5,302 nucleotides of DNA, taken from positions 1 to 5,302 of the forward strand of contig JAGLEK010000126.1 in the NCBI GenBank assembly GCA_023145125.1, in the 5' to 3' direction. Below the pieces are notes generated by a model. The model made no database searches, was not told the DNA's origin, and saw nothing but the letters and a program-made list of their open reading frames with translations. Position 1 is the first letter of the stretch. Each line of letters begins with the position of its first letter. Positions 5,096 through 5,302 of this stretch are shown one piece after another. The DNA is from Bacteroidales bacterium. GTDB taxonomy: Bacteria > Bacteroidota > Bacteroidia > Bacteroidales > B18-G4. Both the position numbers and the translations under genes were made by a program.

Positions 5096-5302
5096 TTACT
5101 TGTCAATCTGGCGAATGATGATCTCCTCCAGATCGGGGATACTGACCGCATCTTCAATACGAAAATTACCGATTCGTGTACGACGGAGGTTTTGGATAAA
5201 AGCGCCGGATTTTAAGGATTTTCCGAAATCGTAAGCCAGTGATCGAATATAGGTTCCCTTGCTGCACAACACCCTGAAAGAAGTTTCCGGGATCGCAGCA
5301 TG
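5096..5302 (-). CDS. truB: tRNA pseudouridine-55 synthase TruB, C-terminal part
   Basis: These are the last 68 codons and the stop of a gene that enters from the right edge; its catalytic Asp and N-terminus lie outside the window. The visible part includes the conserved TruB block SKGTYIRSLAYDFG (residues 14-27 of the fragment), which lines the active site, and the following LRRTRIGNF (39-47), typical of the end of the catalytic domain. Only about 20 residues follow, ending IIIRQIDK, so there is little or no C-terminal PUA extension. This is as in short bacterial TruB proteins. TruB makes the universal pseudouridine 55 in the T-loop of tRNAs. It is on the same strand as queA, 145 bp upstream. 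I see no clear hairpin terminator in the gap. Confidence 0.9.
   Translation of the reverse strand, partial: HAAIPETSFRVLCSKGTYIRSLAYDFGKSLKSGAFIQNLRRTRIGNFRIEDAVSIPDLEEIIIRQIDK

Overview
The window is a compact stretch of a chromosome, most likely from the phylum Bacteroidota (order Bacteroidales or a close relative). Three things point there. The RuvC protein has the extended block [20 protein letters not shown] and a KNPDKLK-type C-terminus, as I recall from Bacteroides RuvC. The queA promoter fits the phylum's unusual TTTG-N19-21-TAnnTTTG architecture. Most starts have A-rich leaders rather than Shine-Dalgarno sites. The placement comes from pattern recognition, not from a search.

Layout. 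At the left edge, on the minus strand, is the first part of a lipoprotein sulfatase. It lies 16 bp downstream of ruvC, the Holliday-junction resolvase. RuvC apparently starts at a TTG only 24 bp from the ATG of a divergent plus-strand pair: a polytopic membrane protein of the LPG-synthase-TM/UPF0104 (flippase-like) family, and a membrane-anchored family 2 glycosyltransferase whose start overlaps the end of the first gene behind a perfect AGGAGGT. This pair runs tail to tail into ispD (MEP isoprenoid pathway), with 4 bp between the stop codons. Upstream of ispD on the minus strand come queA (queuosine synthesis) and the last 68 codons of truB (tRNA pseudouridine-55 synthase).

Function. truB and queA are both tRNA-modification genes. 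ispD belongs to isoprenoid precursor supply. The plus-strand pair looks like a small envelope glycoconjugate module: the transferase would glycosylate a lipid or polymer at the cytoplasmic face and the partner could help move or present it. The actual product cannot be read from sequence. RuvC and the sulfatase share a transcriptional direction but no evident function.

I found no mobile element, CRISPR array, RNA gene or clear intrinsic terminator. There is no strong case for a wholly new system. The less ordinary points are regulatory: the queA and ispD upstream regions share two exact words (10 and 11 bp), ispD has an 8-bp tandem repeat in its leader, two perfect dyads sit at promoter positions, and the ruvC/membrane-gene divergent start region is very tight.
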